IMG/VR virus record: IMGVR_UViG_3300005841_000071 | Span: 1-30,857 of that record | Source of the DNA: a virus | DNA length: 30,857 nucleotides | Reading direction: 5' to 3' (one strand) | Part shown: positions 29,705 to 30,857 of the stretch, piece by piece | Layout: each line of letters opens with the position of its first letter | How positions within the stretch are numbered: the stretch's first letter is position 1 | The notes under the pieces: generated by a model | Told to the model about the DNA's origin: nothing | The model's input: the letters and a program-made list of their open reading frames with translations, nothing else | Database searches by the model: none | Translations under genes and position numbers: made by a program

Positions 29705-29938
29705 TTATCGCGTGTGCGCTTGAATGATGAGGTTGACAGCCGTTGCTAACTCAAAAGCAGCGGTGTTGGCCATCTCATCGCTTGTTTCGCCGTCAAACTG
29801 TCCAGTGGGATGGAGCAGTTCTTGGTAGCAACAAGCTGCGAAGTTCAAATCCTTACGAATCTGATCCCGAGCTTTTGCGTACCTCCGGTTCAGCGACTTG
29901 ACCAGCCAGTTCGAGCACAGCGCCCGAACACGTAACAC
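29705..29938 (-). CDS. tail assembly chaperone, frameshifted extension (T-like frame)
   Basis: This frame lies +1 (equivalently -2) to the upstream chaperone and overlaps its last 86 bases. The part beyond the overlap is a real-looking helical protein (RDQIRKDLNFAACCYQELLHPTG, ANTAAFELATAVNLIIQA). No convincing ATG start is present, only a GTG at 29938 inside the upstream coding region, so it is probably made as the C-terminal part of a frameshift fusion, in the manner of lambda G-T or P2 E-E'. The tape measure begins 12 bases after its stop. Confidence 0.65.
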   Translation of the reverse strand: MLRVRALCSNWLVKSLNRRYAKARDQIRKDLNFAACCYQELLHPTGQFDGETSDEMANTAAFELATAVNLIIQAHTR

Positions 29939-30185
29939 AGATGCCAGGAGCTTCCTGGATCATCTTGTCGAACTCTTCGCCCGTCGGGTAAATGCGGCAC
30001 GATCGCACGATCACCTCTTGCGCCTTGGGGCGCTTCTTCTCGTCAAACAAGAAGCTGAGGTATCGATCGTACTCGGCGCGCTTGGGACGGCGGAACGCCA
30101 CGTCACCAAGCTTCGTCGTCACTACCGCGATTTCACCATGCTCGGACTCGAGCTCTGCGAATTTCTCTTCTGAGATCTTTTCCAT
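29853..30185 (-). CDS. tail assembly chaperone (G/E-like)
   Basis: This 110-aa acidic protein (EKISEEKFAELESEHGEIAVV) has a core with VAFRRPKRAEYDRYLSFLFDE and ends SGAVLELAGQVAEPEVRKSS. It has the size and place of the first tail assembly chaperone, between tail tube and tape measure genes. The overlapping second frame and an A-run preceded by GGAGG indicate a programmed frameshift making a longer product of about 160 aa. Confidence 0.8.
   Translation of the reverse strand: MEKISEEKFAELESEHGEIAVVTTKLGDVAFRRPKRAEYDRYLSFLFDEKKRPKAQEVIVRSCRIYPTGEEFDKMIQEAPGICVTCSGAVLELAGQVAEPEVRKSSGSDS
29871..29890 (-). promoter_or_regulatory. putative programmed ribosomal frameshift site
   Basis: In the transcript, GAACCGGAGGTACGCAAAAG crosses the overlap of the two chaperone frames. 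The upstream frame reads CCG GAG GTA CGC AAA AGC. Moving +1 on the AAA codon gives GCT and enters the second frame. The GGAGG element five bases before the A-run is Shine-Dalgarno-like and could stimulate slippage as in prfB. The frame relation excludes a simple -1 shift. Confidence 0.5.
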
Positions 30186-30212
30186 TGTTGGACTCCTGTT
30201 ATAGGAAATGGA

Positions 30213-30452
30213 TTAAGACAAGGAAGTAACCCAGTGCAGCTCAGCGGCTGCCTTTTCTCTGGGACGATAAGCGTTACAGCAGTATTTCTCTGGGATCACG
30301 GGCAGTCTCACAGGCGTACTCGTCTTTTTCATGAACTTTGCGAAATCTTCGTTCTCGCACTGTTGTTTTCCGACGAGGAATGCACATGTCGAGCAGTGGA
30401 AGTCATCGCCTTCCATTGCAAAGTGAGAGCTGCCCGGACCGTAGTCAGACAT
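30213..30452 (-). CDS. small Cys-rich protein in tail module, 79 aa
   Basis: This protein has Cys20-Ser-Thr-Cys23, Cys32 and Cys58-Cys59, near an FHCSTCAFL segment and a C-terminal YCCNAYRP. The pattern suggests a metal centre (zinc or iron-sulfur). No family is named with certainty. It lies between the tail tube and chaperone genes, an odd place for a metalloprotein. Its start shares TAATG with the tail tube stop. Confidence 0.65.
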   Translation of the reverse strand: MSDYGPGSSHFAMEGDDFHCSTCAFLVGKQQCENEDFAKFMKKTSTPVRLPVIPEKYCCNAYRPREKAAAELHWVTSLS

Positions 30453-30857
30453 TACGCGCTAACTTGAGCCTGAGGAGGAAGCGAGCTGACGCCGTTCCAC
30501 AAGATATCCAAGCATTTGAAGGGAAGCTTGCGAGCGGAAGGATCAGCGTTACCAGAGGTGTTGTTACCCTCTGTGCTTGTGATGCGAGCGCCTTTGATCG
30601 TGTCGACGATCGTCGAAAGGCCAGACTTCGACTCATCGTACGTGACGATGATGTCGAACTGTACAGTCTTCCAACCTTCGCCGAGCTTCTGGATTAGAGT
30701 GTTGAACTCCTCGAGAAGGATGGTAAAGTCGCCGTCAGCCTCGTAGTTACCCGTTGTGAAAGCGATCGGCCGCGGGCCAGCGCCACGCACAATAGCCGGG
30801 TCGAGGTTGTCTTTGTAGTTGATCTCGGTAAGGCCGAGGATGATGTCGTCGCCAAGC
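30452..30857 (-). CDS. tail tube-like protein, partial (5' end outside window)
   Basis: The reading frame is open to the window edge, so at least the first part of the protein is missing; the visible 134 residues run from LGDDIILGLTEINYKDNLDPAIV to the stop. The segment DFTILLEEFNTLIQKLGEGWKTVQFDIIVTY and the later ARITSTEGNNTSGNADPSARKLPFKCLDILWNG look like the beta-rich core of tube proteins in simple contractile tails. It lies directly upstream of the chaperone and tape measure genes, the expected order. A GTG at 30790 is not the true start, because coding continues upstream. Confidence 0.7.
   Translation of the reverse strand, partial: LGDDIILGLTEINYKDNLDPAIVRGAGPRPIAFTTGNYEADGDFTILLEEFNTLIQKLGEGWKTVQFDIIVTYDESKSGLSTIVDTIKGARITSTEGNNTSGNADPSARKLPFKCLDILWNGVSSLPPQAQVSA

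Noticed and set aside
1-30857. Temperate phage signals (integrase, repressor, attachment site)
   Set aside because: None were seen in this window; lifestyle cannot be judged without the rest of the genome.

Overview
The window looks like part of the genome of a tailed, contractile-tail (myovirus-type) bacteriophage. Every gene I can support lies on the minus strand, so transcription runs from high to low coordinates. Genes are packed with 1-4 base start/stop overlaps. I see no integrase, repressor, tRNA or CRISPR array. The host cannot be named from the sequence.

Layout in the direction of transcription (right to left). 30857-27938: tail assembly, with a partial tail-tube-like protein, a Cys-rich small protein, a two-frame tail assembly chaperone with a possible programmed frameshift, and a tape measure protein of 584 residues. 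27938-23511: baseplate, with a hub-adjacent protein, a gpD-like hub, an OB-fold spike, a gp25-like wedge, a J-like wedge and a gpI-like protein. 23511-19062: a virion surface protein and two long related fibre proteins. 19052-17862: lysis, with a membrane/coiled-coil protein, a holin-like protein and an SLT-type transglycosylase. A non-coding stretch follows (17690-17861), holding a 16-base inverted repeat around a long purine tract. Then come a trypsin-like lipoprotein, an HExxH metalloprotease-like protein and a recombination/replication set: a Sak4-like ATPase, a Cas4/RecB-like nuclease with four cysteines, SSB, a RadD-like helicase and a VRR-NUC nuclease. A second non-coding stretch (14216-14369) separates SSB from the next genes. 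A family B DNA polymerase (6474-8819) leads into nucleotide metabolism and DNA modification at the left end.

The main discovery is a set of genes matching the 2-aminoadenine (base Z, diaminopurine) pathway. It comprises a PurZ-like adenylosuccinate synthetase in which the catalytic Asp of PurA is Ser (2651-3769), a DatZ-like HD phosphohydrolase (1453-2040), and two separate candidates for the dGTP pyrophosphohydrolase step: a MazG-fold protein (5953-6441) and a dATP/dGTP-diphosphohydrolase-family protein (12964-13404). Together these could remove dATP, make dGMP and convert it through dSMP to dZMP, with host enzymes completing dZTP. The polymerase is not the family A DpoZ of the known Z-siphoviruses. 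It is a family B enzyme whose motif B lacks the usual tyrosine that contacts the DNA minor groove, which is the groove where the extra amino group of Z sits. I infer a myovirus with a Z genome and an independently adapted polymerase. The genome also encodes an MT-A70-type adenine methyltransferase, a CCA-adding-like nucleotidyltransferase, a 50 percent acidic 42-residue protein and many tiny zinc-ribbon or membrane proteins. Protein identities come from motif recognition; no database search was run.
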